Below, piece by piece: positions 26,535 to 34,767 of a DNA stretch of 55,943 nucleotides. Numbering within the stretch: position 1 is the first letter of the stretch; each line of letters begins with the position of its first letter. The notes under the pieces are model-generated. The model was not told the DNA's origin. It saw nothing but the letters and a program-made list of their open reading frames with translations, and made no database searches. Position numbers and translations under genes: made by a program. Source of the DNA: Clostridiales bacterium (lineage in GTDB: Bacteria; Bacillota; Clostridia; Christensenellales; Aristaeellaceae); contig SVGY01000016.1 of NCBI GenBank assembly GCA_015056145.1, forward strand, positions 1 through 55,943, given 5' to 3'.

Positions 26535-27236
26535 TTATTTCACTCCTTGACTGGAAGAAACCTTTTTATGTCCACTCCTACGCAGCACGGCGTTTACCGC
26601 CACCACGATCAGGGGAACAATCAGCGCAGCCGCCACAGCTTCTGCAATGCCGTTGGGCAGACCGACCACCGCAACAAGCCAGGAGCCTGCCTTATCCAGA
26701 TACTGTGCCTCTGCATCGCCGGAAGAAATGAAACTGTTAACCATTTCCGTCAGGCGGTCGCCGTAAATCAGCGATATGGAACCAAGGCACAGAACGGTGT
26801 TGCACAGTGCACCAAAGGCGGCAGAAATACCCACGGCTATTTTATCAAGCACCGCATTGCGTTTCATGAATCTGCTCAAAAGCCAGTAGAGAAGGAAGGC
26901 CAGCAGCGGGAAAAGCATACGGGGCACAACGCTTACCAGCGGATTGCGGAAAAACAGCGTCAGGCCCACCACGCCAGATTCAAAGGCCCGAATCAGGCTG
27001 CAAATGCCAAAAACAAAGCCGACAGCACAGCCCACCATGGGGCCTTCCACCAGGGCTGCGATCAGCACAGGAATATGCACTGTAGTTACCGCAGGGAGGG
27101 GGGGCGGCAAGGTGATCATGCCGATAGGCAAAAATACAAGCAGGGCGGTAATGGCACTGAGCATGGCGGTAATCGTCATTTTGCGGATGCGGTCGCTCTG
27201 CTTTTTGCGTTTCTGGATAACAGTCTGGTTGGTCAT
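26535..27236 (-). CDS. ECF transporter S component, probably for pantothenate
   Basis: The 233-residue protein has a basic cytoplasmic N-terminus followed by about six hydrophobic helices, with the ECF S-component pattern MLSAITALLVFLPIGMITLP and LVEGPMVGCAVGFVFGI. S components bind a vitamin and plug into the shared EcfAAT energising module, which is not encoded in this window. The two-base gap to coaX points to pantothenate. ATG 27234-27236 has GGAGG seven bases upstream; an ATG two codons earlier abuts that site. Confidence 0.82.
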   Translation of the reverse strand: MTNQTVIQKRKKQSDRIRKMTITAMLSAITALLVFLPIGMITLPPPLPAVTTVHIPVLIAALVEGPMVGCAVGFVFGICSLIRAFESGVVGLTLFFRNPLVSVVPRMLFPLLAFLLYWLLSRFMKRNAVLDKIAVGISAAFGALCNTVLCLGSISLIYGDRLTEMVNSFISSGDAEAQYLDKAGSWLVAVVGLPNGIAEAVAAALIVPLIVVAVNAVLRRSGHKKVSSSQGVK

Positions 27237-27346
27237 AATCATTCCTCCGTTCGAGTTCTTTCGGGATACCCGACGTATTTTCAGGGAAAACCTGGGAATC
27301 TGCGGCATTGTCTGCTTTCCATGGCGGAATAGCAGCTGCCTTAAAC

Positions 27347-27375
27347 ATTATAACTATGGAACACCAAAAAGTAAA
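27347..27375 (-). promoter_or_regulatory. Promoter of the ECF-coaX-hom-tcdA operon
   Basis: On the minus strand TTTACT (27370-27375), 17 bases and a perfect TATAAT (27347-27352). It lies just beyond the T-tract of the adjacent terminator/repeat. Confidence 0.75.
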
Positions 27376-27399
27376 GAAAAAAGCATGAACCATACAAAA

Positions 27400-27615
27400 A
27401 CGGCGCAGCCAAATAGCTGCGCCGTCAGCTTGTCGAAAAACCTCATTCTTGTCAGTCAAAGCCGCAAATCTTGCACCTTCGGTGCTCGCTGTGCTTTCTT
27501 GAAAGTGCTGCGGCACAAGGAATGTGGGCTCTGCCCACACCCGGCAGGGGGATGATCCCCCTGCACCCTGCGCATTTTTTGACAGCCAGACGGCGCAGCC
27601 AAATAGCTGCGCCGT
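27400..27615 (-). repeat. Terminator-associated mobile repeat, copy 1 (164-bp body between duplicated hairpins)
   Basis: A 164-bp body (27426-27589) is flanked by two identical 26-bp copies of a terminator hairpin (27400-27425 and 27590-27615; stem ACGGCGCAGC/GCTGCGCCGT). Read from the upstream gene (27633-28055, minus strand) the order is hairpin, body, hairpin, T-tract; only the distal hairpin has the T-run (27392-27399). The body is identical over 162 bp to copy 2 on the opposite strand. It contains serial hairpins and imperfect terminal inverted repeats (GCTGTCAAAAA and CTTGTCGAAAAA). It has no coding capacity that I can support. The 396 bases between 27236 and 27633 hold only this repeat and the ECF promoter. 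Confidence 0.88.
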
Positions 27616-27632
27616 TATGCTCTGGAAAAGGA

Positions 27633-28055
27633 TTACTCTTCATCATCCTCTACATCGGCAAAGAAGGGCGTCTTGCAATGTTTGCAGACGATGTCTTCCT
27701 CGGATTCGATGTCGGAGGCTCTCAGAAGAACGGTCTTGCCGCAATTGGGGCAATCGAAGGACAGCTCCTGGTCGTCGTCTTCGTCGTCCTCGTCATAGTC
27801 GCCCATGCAGTCCTCACAATCGCAGTCGTCATCGCCGAAGAGAATCTCTTCCATGTCGGTCAGATCGGTGTCGATGTCTTCCACATACTCCTGAAGCTCG
27901 GCCAGTTCGGCATTGGCATCAGCCAGCTGATGGGCCATTTCGTCCATCAGATCCAGCATTTCCAGAAGCAAACGCTGCTGGTTGTCTTCGCGGTCCAGCT
28001 TCATGCCTTCGGCAAGGCCGCGCAGATAGGCGGCACGATCGGTAATGTTAGCCAT
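27633..28055 (-). CDS. CD1247-like acidic zinc-ribbon protein
   Basis: This 140-residue protein has an N-terminal helical/coiled-coil part (about 1-70), then a very acidic linker with cysteines (DDDCDCEDCMGDYDEDDEDD) and a C-terminal zinc ribbon (CPNC...CKHC). It matches clostridial proteins annotated as CD1247 N-terminal domain-containing. Its function is unknown. It follows efp by 20 bases, and the pair is often linked in Clostridia. Transcription ends in the duplicated terminator of repeat copy 1. Confidence 0.78.
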   Translation of the reverse strand: MANITDRAAYLRGLAEGMKLDREDNQQRLLLEMLDLMDEMAHQLADANAELAELQEYVEDIDTDLTDMEEILFGDDDCDCEDCMGDYDEDDEDDDQELSFDCPNCGKTVLLRASDIESEEDIVCKHCKTPFFADVEDDEE

Positions 28056-28075
28056 AGATGTTTCCTCCGCTGAAA

Positions 28076-28633
28076 TTAGCAGCGCTCCATGTACTCGCCG
28101 GTACGGGTATCAATGCGGATATGGTCGCCAATGTTGACGAACAGGGGCACCTGCAGGGTGTAGCCGGTTTCCACGGTGGCGGGCTTGTAGGTGTTGCTGG
28201 CGGTATTGCCTGCAAAGCCGGGCTCGGTATCGGTTACTTCCATCTCAACAAAGTTGGGGGCGGACACGCTGAAAGCGCTTCCCTTGAAGAAACGGACGGT
28301 GACGTTGGAGCCTTCCTTCACGAAGGGGATGGCGTCTTCCACCTGGTCCTTGTTCAGGGGCAGCTGCTCGTAGGTTTCGATGTCCATGAAGTAGTACAGT
28401 TCGCCATCATTGTAAACGTACTGCATTTCCTTGGTTTCAACGATAGCACGGGGCATCTTGTCGGTGGGGTTGAAGCTGCGCTCAACCACGGCGCCGGTCA
28501 TGATGTTCTTGATCTTGGTACGGACGAAAGCCGCACCCTTGCCGGGCTTAACGTGCTGGAAATCGACGATGTTCCACACGCCGCCGTCCCATTCGATGGT
28601 GATACCTTTTTTGAAATCGCCAGCAGTAATCAT
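28076..28633 (-). CDS. efp: Translation elongation factor P
   Basis: This 185-residue three-domain factor relieves ribosome stalling at polyproline stretches. The N-terminal KOW-like domain begins [17 protein letters not shown] and presents Lys32 in the loop KPGKGAAFV, the site modified in many bacteria. ATG 28631-28633 has GGAGG eight bases upstream; an ATG five codons earlier lacks one. It lies between a Xaa-Pro peptidase and a CD1247-like gene, as is common in Firmicutes. Confidence 0.96.
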   Translation of the reverse strand: MITAGDFKKGITIEWDGGVWNIVDFQHVKPGKGAAFVRTKIKNIMTGAVVERSFNPTDKMPRAIVETKEMQYVYNDGELYYFMDIETYEQLPLNKDQVEDAIPFVKEGSNVTVRFFKGSAFSVSAPNFVEMEVTDTEPGFAGNTASNTYKPATVETGYTLQVPLFVNIGDHIRIDTRTGEYMERC

Positions 28634-28694
28634 TGTACATTCCTCCATTTATTTGGTAAGTATTACTGGATGTATTTTATCCCAAGAGGGGGGA

Positions 28695-29765
28695 TCACAG
28701 GATGATAAGCTCCCGGGTGGGAAGAGTCAGCGGGATGCAGCCGTCCTTCTTGACCACCACGGTATTTTCGATGCGGACGCCGCCGATGCCGGGCAGGTAG
28801 ATGCCGGGCTCCACGGTAACCACATGGTTTTCCTCCAGAATCTGCTCGCCGGTCATGGCAAGGCGGGGCTCTTCGTGGATATCGATGCCCACCGCATGAC
28901 CCAGGCCGTGACCGAAGCGGCCTTCGTAGCCGCTCTTGTAAATGTAGTCCCGGGCGATGGCGTCGATCTCCTTGCCGGTTTTGCCAGCCATGACAGCATC
29001 CTGGGACATCTGCTGGGCTTCCAGAACGATCTGGTATACCCTGAGCATTTCGTCGCTGGGTTTGCCCAATGCAACGGTACGAGTCATGTCGGCACAATAA
29101 CCGCCAAACTTGGCGCCGAAATCGAAGGTGATCATATCACCCTTTTTGATCTTCAGATCGCCGGGCACTGCATGAGGCAGAGAACCGTGTGCGCCCGCAG
29201 CGGCGATGGTGTCAAAGGCCAGGGCAGAAGCGCCGTGAGTGAGCATATCGAACTCCAGCATCAGGGCAAGTTCCTTTTCGGTCATGCCTTCCTTGATGTT
29301 GGGCAGAAGCCGCTCAAAGGCTTCGCCGGTGATGCGGCAGGCCTCAGCGATGCATTCCAGTTCCTTTTCGTCCTTGACCTGGCGAAGGAACTGCACCCTG
29401 CGGTTGAGGCTTTTCCATTCCACGTTTTCGATGACCTTGCGGGCGGTTTCATATTCCCGGACGGTCAGGAAATCATCCTCATAATACAGGGTGGAAATAC
29501 CGTATTCCCCGCAAAGACGTGCGGCAATATGGTCGTGGGAGATGGTTTTGTCCGTCATTTCCACGGAGAAGGAAGGAGCCTGTTGCTCCGCCTGCTCGGT
29601 ATAGCGGAAATCGGTAATGATGGCACGAAAGCTGCGGCCGATCATCACAACTCCCTCGCCGGTATAGCCGGAGAGCCAGAACATATTGCTGGGGTTGTGC
29701 ACCAGAACAGCTTCTTTTTCCGTAAGCGCCATGCGCTCCATCAGTTTCAGCGGTCTGTCAGTCAA
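28695..29765 (-). CDS. M24 family Xaa-Pro aminopeptidase
   Basis: The 356-residue protein has a creatinase-like N-terminal domain and a pita-bread M24 domain with the metal ligands in FDFGAKFGGYCADMTRT, GHGLGHAVGIDIHEEP, VVTVEPGIY and GGVRIENT. It removes N-terminal residues preceding proline (PepP/YqhT type). I propose the TTG at 29763-29765 as start, because GAGGG lies seven bases upstream. A GTG eight codons earlier (29789) has no ribosome binding site. It is first of the pepP-efp-CD1247 operon. Confidence 0.88.
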   Translation of the reverse strand: MTDRPLKLMERMALTEKEAVLVHNPSNMFWLSGYTGEGVVMIGRSFRAIITDFRYTEQAEQQAPSFSVEMTDKTISHDHIAARLCGEYGISTLYYEDDFLTVREYETARKVIENVEWKSLNRRVQFLRQVKDEKELECIAEACRITGEAFERLLPNIKEGMTEKELALMLEFDMLTHGASALAFDTIAAAGAHGSLPHAVPGDLKIKKGDMITFDFGAKFGGYCADMTRTVALGKPSDEMLRVYQIVLEAQQMSQDAVMAGKTGKEIDAIARDYIYKSGYEGRFGHGLGHAVGIDIHEEPRLAMTGEQILEENHVVTVEPGIYLPGIGGVRIENTVVVKKDGCIPLTLPTRELIIL

Positions 29766-29898
29766 TGTATATCCCTCACAAAACGGCACAGCCGTTCAAT
29801 TATGGCACAGGCCATTTTTTATTGTACCATAAACATCCGGGCTGCGCCACAATTTTTTTCATTTTCCCGGTGTTTTTGTATTTTTTTGTTTGTTTCCC

Positions 29899-30510
29899 TT
29901 AATAGCCCAGGGGTTCCTTCACAAACACAACCGTCATTTTGCGGCCACGGGGCACACGATCCAGCACAATGCTGACACGGCACATGCTGTCCGGGCAGTG
30001 GGGGCTGCATTTTCCGGTTTTTGCACAGGAAGTGTCAAGCCCGAGCCTTGAGGCATTCTTCGGGCAGGCCACTTGCTTGATGCGGCCAATGGCTGCGGTA
30101 AAACCGCCGTCCACCAATTTGGAATGGCTCACTACGAAGTATACTCTCTCCGGACCATCGCATACTGCGCCCACACGGTTGCCTGCGCCGTCCACAAGCA
30201 CCAATTGTCCTGCGCGGGTAACGGCGTTGGCCGAGCAGAGATACACATCTGCATTGCGGGCGTTGAGGCGGATCTCCTTTGCCTTTTCAGCAGGTGCGCC
30301 CCAATGGGTGTGCACTGCACAGCCCTTTTTTGCCAGTACGTCCAGAATGCCGATCTCCCGCACGCTCATGGAACCGCCCACGCCTACGGAAACTCCGGCT
30401 GCAATCTTCTCATCCAGATAGCGGCATGCTTCCTCGCCGCTTTCCACTTCCACCACTTCAAAGCCGCCCTTGCGCAGCCCTTCCACAGCGCTTTTCAACA
30501 ATGCTTCCAT
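29899..30510 (-). CDS. LUD domain protein (lactate-utilisation type, DUF162)
   Basis: The 203-residue protein has an LUD domain with VGVGGSMSVREIGI and the phosphate-binding-like ANAVTRAGQLVLVDGAGNRV, then a cysteine-rich C-terminus (TSCAKTGKCSPHC). LUD proteins occur in LutC/LutB lactate oxidation, but stand-alone copies such as this have no proven reaction, and lutA/lutB are absent. ATG 30508-30510 has GGGAGG about six bases upstream. It is probably monocistronic, with its own promoter. Confidence 0.82.
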   Translation of the reverse strand: MEALLKSAVEGLRKGGFEVVEVESGEEACRYLDEKIAAGVSVGVGGSMSVREIGILDVLAKKGCAVHTHWGAPAEKAKEIRLNARNADVYLCSANAVTRAGQLVLVDGAGNRVGAVCDGPERVYFVVSHSKLVDGGFTAAIGRIKQVACPKNASRLGLDTSCAKTGKCSPHCPDSMCRVSIVLDRVPRGRKMTVVFVKEPLGY

Positions 30511-30570
30511 TTTTACCCTCCCGGAAAGGTCTTTGGTATACCAAACAACAAAAGGCAATATATTGAAAAA

Positions 30571-30600
30571 AGTATAACACAGTGCAGGTTTGCTTGTAAA
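30571..30600 (-). promoter_or_regulatory. Promoter of the LUD gene
   Basis: On the minus strand TTTACA (30595-30600), 18 bases and TATACT (30571-30576), placed right after the ParB-like stop. Confidence 0.7.
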
Positions 30601-30610
30601 CCCCGGAGCG

Positions 30611-31366
30611 TCAGCGTTTCTTTCCGGTGAATACAGGTATGGAAATCTTTATATCCATCACCGACTTACCCGGATTCACCTGCATCCGTGCGTCCAGGCC
30701 CGCATCGTGCATCTGTTCCACAATCTCCCGGAAGGCGTTCACATAGAGGCGATAGTCTCGCATCAGCGGCTTCATGCGCCTGCCCGCCTGTACCGGTACC
30801 GGCATTCTGCTGAGCACTTCATCCACCAGGGTTTCCGCAGCCCGGGTATCCAGCTCCTCACTGATCACATGCCGCAGCACCCGGAGCCGACCTTGCTGGC
30901 CGGGAATTCGCAAAAGGGCTTCGGCGATGGATTCGCTGATATCGTTCTTCCTGAGAAGCTCCGCCACTTCATCTCCAAGGTTGGTCAGACGGATTTTGCG
31001 ACGAACTGTACCCACGGAGCGGCCAGTGCGCCAGGAAAGCTGCTGGACGCTCATTCCGTCCCGCTGGATAAAATCCTGATAGGCTGCACCCTCATCCAGG
31101 TAATGCATCCGCCCCTCCGCCATCAGGTCGGTAAAGCCGGAAAGCCTTTTCTCCATATCCTCCTGGGGGCTCACCACGGCGGCGACATAGCTGGAGCCGT
31201 TTTCCTTCAGTTCTTTAAGACGCTCCTCCCCTGCAAGCAGGCGATAGCGACCATCGCCCTCATCCGCAAGGAGGATCTCATCCCCCACAGAAACCACTTT
31301 ACCGTCGTCTGACAGAACAATCTCACTCAGCGGCACCCAGCAAACCTGATCGGCTTTCACCTGCAT
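30611..31366 (-). CDS. Degenerate ParB/Noc-like DNA-binding protein
   Basis: The 251-residue protein has a shortened ParB-like N-domain and a clear helix-turn-helix with the ParB context (AYQDFIQRDGMSVQQLSWRTGRSVGTVRRKIRL, positions 95-127). A C-terminal dimerisation-like region with RMKPLMRDYRLYVNAFREIVEQM follows, as in Noc/ParB relatives. The CTP-binding box normally reading GERRxRA is GEERLKEL here (46-53), and the ENxQR motif is not recognisable. CTP-dependent clamp sliding is therefore uncertain. It sits next to rsmG, where Firmicutes usually carry noc, parA and parB. The start has AAAGGAG eight bases upstream. Confidence 0.68.
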   Translation of the reverse strand: MQVKADQVCWVPLSEIVLSDDGKVVSVGDEILLADEGDGRYRLLAGEERLKELKENGSSYVAAVVSPQEDMEKRLSGFTDLMAEGRMHYLDEGAAYQDFIQRDGMSVQQLSWRTGRSVGTVRRKIRLTNLGDEVAELLRKNDISESIAEALLRIPGQQGRLRVLRHVISEELDTRAAETLVDEVLSRMPVPVQAGRRMKPLMRDYRLYVNAFREIVEQMHDAGLDARMQVNPGKSVMDIKISIPVFTGKKR

Positions 31367-31483
31367 GATTTACACGCTCCTTTATTCCAACCCTGCGGCA
31401 AACCCGCATATCTTCAAACAACATTCGTTTTGCGCAACTTTTTTCCTCCCGTCGGGGAGAGGAATCGTTCGCTGGAAAAATGC

Positions 31484-31526
31484 AAAAAAGCGGAGAAGAA
31501 TACAGGTTTTACCCTGTTTCTCCGCT
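31484..31526 (-). terminator. Terminator of radC-ydcF-rsmG
   Basis: On the minus strand AGCGGAGAA pairs with TTCTCCGCT (31518-31526 and 31489-31497), with an inner ACAGG/CCTGT stem, followed by six T residues. It is six bases after the rsmG stop. Confidence 0.85.
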
Positions 31527-31531
31527 ATATG

Positions 31532-32323
31532 TCAACAGTTTGCAGAAAAACCCAACGGTTTCTTTTCGGGAGTGCCAGCCTTGCGGGGGTACTGGGCAGG
31601 CGTTGGCGAAACCTTGGGAATTTCGATAATGCAGTGTTCCCATTCCGGCTGGCCGTGAATTTCCACCTCATGGCGCAAAAACCTGCCTCCGCCCAGGATC
31701 CTTGCAGCCTTTTCCCCTGCGCTCCATTCTTCCCCGGCGGCAGGACCTTTATAGCACAGCACTTTGCCGCCCTGCTTTGCAAAGGGAATCAGCAGCTCGG
31801 ACAAAACCGGCATGGCAGCAACGCCTCTGGCAAGAGAAATATCGAATTTTTCCCGGTAGAGCGGGTTCTTTCCCCCATCTTCCGCCCTGGCATGCACCAA
31901 TTGTACGTTGTCAAGGCCCAGTTCCTCCACCACGGCCGCAAGAAACTTGAGACGTTTGCTGAGCGCATCCATCAGGGTAACCTTCATATCCGGGCGGGCA
32001 ATAGCCAGCGGCAGCCCGGGGAAACCGGCACCGGTGCCCACATCGATCAGGGTTGCGCCCTTGGGAAAAAGTCCGTCCAGCCTGAGGGGCATCAGGCTGT
32101 CCAGATAATGCCGGGTGATAGAAAGTTCAAAATCCGTATCGCCAGTGAGGTTCATAAAGCTGTTCCACTGGGTAAGCAAACGATGATACACACTCAGCCC
32201 CCGGGCGGTGCCGGCGTCACAGGGAATGGCAGCGCTGGGCAGTACCTCTTCAAGGCGGTCCGTCCATTCGGCAACCGTTACAGCGGTAATTTCAGGTATT
32301 TGATTGCCCAATACTTCACCCAC
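31532..32323 (-). CDS. rsmG: 16S rRNA (guanine527-N7)-methyltransferase
   Basis: The 263-residue enzyme methylates G527 of 16S rRNA. The SAM motif is LIDVGTGAGFPGLPLAI, preceded by the family segment LTQWNSFMNLTGDTD and followed by TLMDALSKRLKFL. The GTG at 32321-32323 has GGGAGG seven bases upstream, so the gene overlaps the end of ydcF by 46 bases. No ATG start is available near the N-terminus. It is the last gene of radC-ydcF-rsmG. Confidence 0.94.
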   Translation of the reverse strand: MGEVLGNQIPEITAVTVAEWTDRLEEVLPSAAIPCDAGTARGLSVYHRLLTQWNSFMNLTGDTDFELSITRHYLDSLMPLRLDGLFPKGATLIDVGTGAGFPGLPLAIARPDMKVTLMDALSKRLKFLAAVVEELGLDNVQLVHARAEDGGKNPLYREKFDISLARGVAAMPVLSELLIPFAKQGGKVLCYKGPAAGEEWSAGEKAARILGGGRFLRHEVEIHGQPEWEHCIIEIPKVSPTPAQYPRKAGTPEKKPLGFSANC

Positions 32324-32913
32324 GCCAATGCCTCCCGTCCGTGATTTTTCATCCAGAAAAAGATACCTTTCTTGCAGGGGCTGCCCATACCCTGCGGCTC
32401 CATACCCATATCCCGCATGATCTGCATGGCACGGGGCAGATGGTAATCGCTGGTGACCACCACCGGACGGCTCAACCCCAGCTCCCTGAGAATCTGCATG
32501 GCGTTGTGCAGGTTTTCCTTTGTATCCATGCTTTTGGATTCGCTGATGACCAGGCTCGGGTCAACACCTTCCTCCACAAAGAGGCGGCGCATCACATCGC
32601 CCTCTGTTTCGGGCTCCGTGCCGGCCCTGCCGCCTGTTACCACCATGTGGCAGGGCTGCTGATCGTACACCTTCCGGGCGGCATCCATGCGCCAACGCAG
32701 CTGCACAGAAGGCGTTCCATCCGGCTTAACCTGCGCCCCCAGAACGATAATACTGTCAAAATCCATCGGTTTTTCCACATTGACCTCCTGATAATACACC
32801 CACCCGATCAGGGCTGCATAGCACAGAAGCCCAAACCCCAGCAGCATCAGGCACAGTTTGGGAAACTTCCTCAGAAAACCTTTTTTGCTTTTTCTTTTCC
32901 GTTGTTTTGCCAT
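32278..32913 (-). CDS. YdcF family (DUF218) membrane protein
   Basis: The 211-residue protein has a lysine-rich start and one membrane helix (about 17-36), then a DUF218 domain with IIVLGAQVKPDGTPS, VVTGGRAGTEPETEGDVM and VVTSDYHLPRAMQIM. Relatives (YdcF, SanA, ElyC) affect the envelope or bind SAM, but the reaction is not established. It starts three bases after the radC stop and overlaps rsmG. Confidence 0.87.
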   Translation of the reverse strand: MAKQRKRKSKKGFLRKFPKLCLMLLGFGLLCYAALIGWVYYQEVNVEKPMDFDSIIVLGAQVKPDGTPSVQLRWRMDAARKVYDQQPCHMVVTGGRAGTEPETEGDVMRRLFVEEGVDPSLVISESKSMDTKENLHNAMQILRELGLSRPVVVTSDYHLPRAMQIMRDMGMEPQGMGSPCKKGIFFWMKNHGREALAWVKYWAIKYLKLPL

Positions 32914-32916
32914 GAT

Positions 32917-33693
32917 TTATCTCCTGTTTTTCTTAGCTTCATCCACAAGCCTGGGTATTCTGGTTTCACCGGCAGAGCTTGCCACATGGGTCAGAATGCT
33001 GTCCTCCGTTATTTCCCGGGTGATAAAGCGATTTGCAGCCAGGCTGAAGGAATCCTCCCCTGCAACGATAATATGGTCTGCCAGAACCACGCCGATTCTT
33101 TGAAGCATATCGTTGAGGGAAGCAGTGGTATCCAGATCGTCCTGGGAAGGATAGGCTTTTCCGTCGGGATGATTGTGGCACAGAACCACCGTATGCGCAT
33201 CGTGGCGCAGGGCAAGCTCGGCCACAAGTCTCGGATAAGCGGCCACTTCGTCAAGGGAGCCGCTTGCCACAAGCGCATCGGCCACCACTTCCATTTCCCC
33301 ATTCATACAAACCAGATAAAAATGTTCTTTGCGTTTTCCTTCCAGAAGCTGCATACAGTAGTCCCTGGCTTCCTTTTGGTTGCGCAGCCTTGTACGGGCA
33401 GTTTTGCGACTCTGACGGATGCGTGCGCCCATCTGCCCGAAAAGCCGTATCAATGTGGCGGCGTATTCTCCCACGCCCTCCACCTGCATCAACTCTTGCT
33501 GCTCTGCCTCCATGACCCGGTGAAGGCTGCCGAAATGATCCAGCAGCTTATGGGCCAAGGGATTCACGTCACGCTGGGGAATGGCGTAAAACAGTACCAA
33601 TTCCAGCACTTCGTGCTCCGCAAAGCCTTCCAGCCCCTGGGATACAAAGCGGCTGTGCATCCTTGCACGATGTCCGCTGTGAATACCTGTCAT
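32917..33693 (-). CDS. radC: RadC family JAB/MPN-domain protein
   Basis: The 258-residue protein has an N-terminal helix-hairpin-helix-like region and a C-terminal JAMM metalloprotease-like domain with VVLCHNHPDGKAYPSQDD (HxH...D zinc ligands). RadC was named for DNA repair, but its biochemical role remains unclear. ATG 33691-33693 has GGAGG eight bases upstream. It is the first gene of its operon, divergent from cdaA. Confidence 0.93.
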   Translation of the reverse strand: MTGIHSGHRARMHSRFVSQGLEGFAEHEVLELVLFYAIPQRDVNPLAHKLLDHFGSLHRVMEAEQQELMQVEGVGEYAATLIRLFGQMGARIRQSRKTARTRLRNQKEARDYCMQLLEGKRKEHFYLVCMNGEMEVVADALVASGSLDEVAAYPRLVAELALRHDAHTVVLCHNHPDGKAYPSQDDLDTTASLNDMLQRIGVVLADHIIVAGEDSFSLAANRFITREITEDSILTHVASSAGETRIPRLVDEAKKNRR

Positions 33694-33725
33694 GGCCCTT
33701 TCCTCCCCATCCTGGCGTTTTTTGT

Positions 33726-33754
33726 AGTATACCACATAGCTGCCGCTTTCTCAA
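33726..33754 (-). promoter_or_regulatory. Promoter of radC-ydcF-rsmG
   Basis: On the minus strand TTGAGA (33749-33754), 17 bases and TATACT (33726-33731). Confidence 0.78.
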
Positions 33755-33814
33755 ACCCTCTGTTTCAGGAAGGATTTTTCATTGTAAATTCATAAAAAAA
33801 GCATGGCGCAGGGG

Positions 33815-33843
33815 TTTTATCGGGCCACAATATGTAGTATAAT
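33815..33843 (+). promoter_or_regulatory. Probable promoter of the cdaA operon
   Basis: TTTTAT (33815-33820), 17 bases and a perfect TATAAT (33838-33843). The -35 box is poor. The leader would be about 45 bases. Confidence 0.5.
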
Positions 33844-33894
33844 AAGAAGAGATGCATAAATACACTTGCAATCCGAAATGCCTGTAACGAAAGG

Positions 33895-34767
33895 ATGGGA
33901 GCCCCCTTGAGAAGCCTTTGGGAGCAGATCAAAAACATAATATGGAGCATACTGAACCGTCCCACGCTTGCAGATGCTCTGGATATACTGCTGGTGGCTT
34001 TCCTCCTCTACAAGCTGCTGATGCTTACCAAAGAAACCCGTGCCAGCGCCGTTTTGAAGGGCCTGCTGGTTTTGCTTTTCGCAAGCTGGATCAGCGGTTT
34101 TCTTGGGTTTACCTCCCTTAACTGGCTGCTTAACAACGTGCTGAGCAACGGCGCTATCGTGCTGGTGATCCTTTTCCAGCCGGAATTGCGAAGGGCCCTT
34201 GAGCAAATCGGACGTGGTTCGCTGCGGGGCACCCTGCATAAATCCACGGAGCCGGAAACCAACCGCACTGTTAGCGAAATCACCAATTGCCTCATCAAGC
34301 TCAGCCGCCGCCGTGTGGGTGCACTGATCGTTATAGAACAAAAAGTCGGCCTGAAGGATATCATCGAAACCGGCACCGTGCTGGATTCTGAAATCTCCGC
34401 CGCACTTCTTGAAAACATTTTCGAGCCCAACACTCCCCTCCACGACGGCGCAGTGGTCATCCGCAACACCCGGGTAATGGCCGCAGCCTGCATCCTCACC
34501 CTCAGCGAGGGCAAGAACATCAGCCACGAACTGGGTACCCGCCACCGGGCTGCCCTGGGCGTTACCGAAACCACCGACGCCATTTCCCTTATCGTCAGCG
34601 AGGAAACCGGTATTATCTCCATGGCCCGTGAAGGACATCTGACCCGTCATCTGGATCGGGCCGGGCTTGAACAGGTACTGGGTGAGCTCTACCGGGCCAA
34701 AGACCTGGGCCTGCTCTCCACCCTGAAGCAGAAGGCGAAGAGCCATCGGAAAGGAGACGCCGCATGA
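33895..34767 (+). CDS. cdaA: Diadenylate cyclase CdaA
   Basis: The 290-residue membrane enzyme makes the essential second messenger c-di-AMP from two ATP. Three N-terminal helices (about 20-100) are followed by a DAC domain with the catalytic motifs HDGAVVI and GTRHRAALG. The ATG at 33895 directly abuts AAAGG, so initiation could instead be at the TTG four codons on (33907), which has GGGAG five bases upstream. It overlaps cdaR by four bases, the normal partnership. The usual third member glmM is absent, and two uncharacterised genes follow instead. Confidence 0.95.
   Translation: MGAPLRSLWEQIKNIIWSILNRPTLADALDILLVAFLLYKLLMLTKETRASAVLKGLLVLLFASWISGFLGFTSLNWLLNNVLSNGAIVLVILFQPELRRALEQIGRGSLRGTLHKSTEPETNRTVSEITNCLIKLSRRRVGALIVIEQKVGLKDIIETGTVLDSEISAALLENIFEPNTPLHDGAVVIRNTRVMAAACILTLSEGKNISHELGTRHRAALGVTETTDAISLIVSEETGIISMAREGHLTRHLDRAGLEQVLGELYRAKDLGLLSTLKQKAKSHRKGDAA

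Noticed and set aside
27471..27600. Short proteins encoded within the repeat bodies (copies 1 and 2 give the same peptide)
   Set aside because: The peptide is conserved only because the DNA is identical. The diverged copy does not preserve codon structure, and there is no ribosome binding site.
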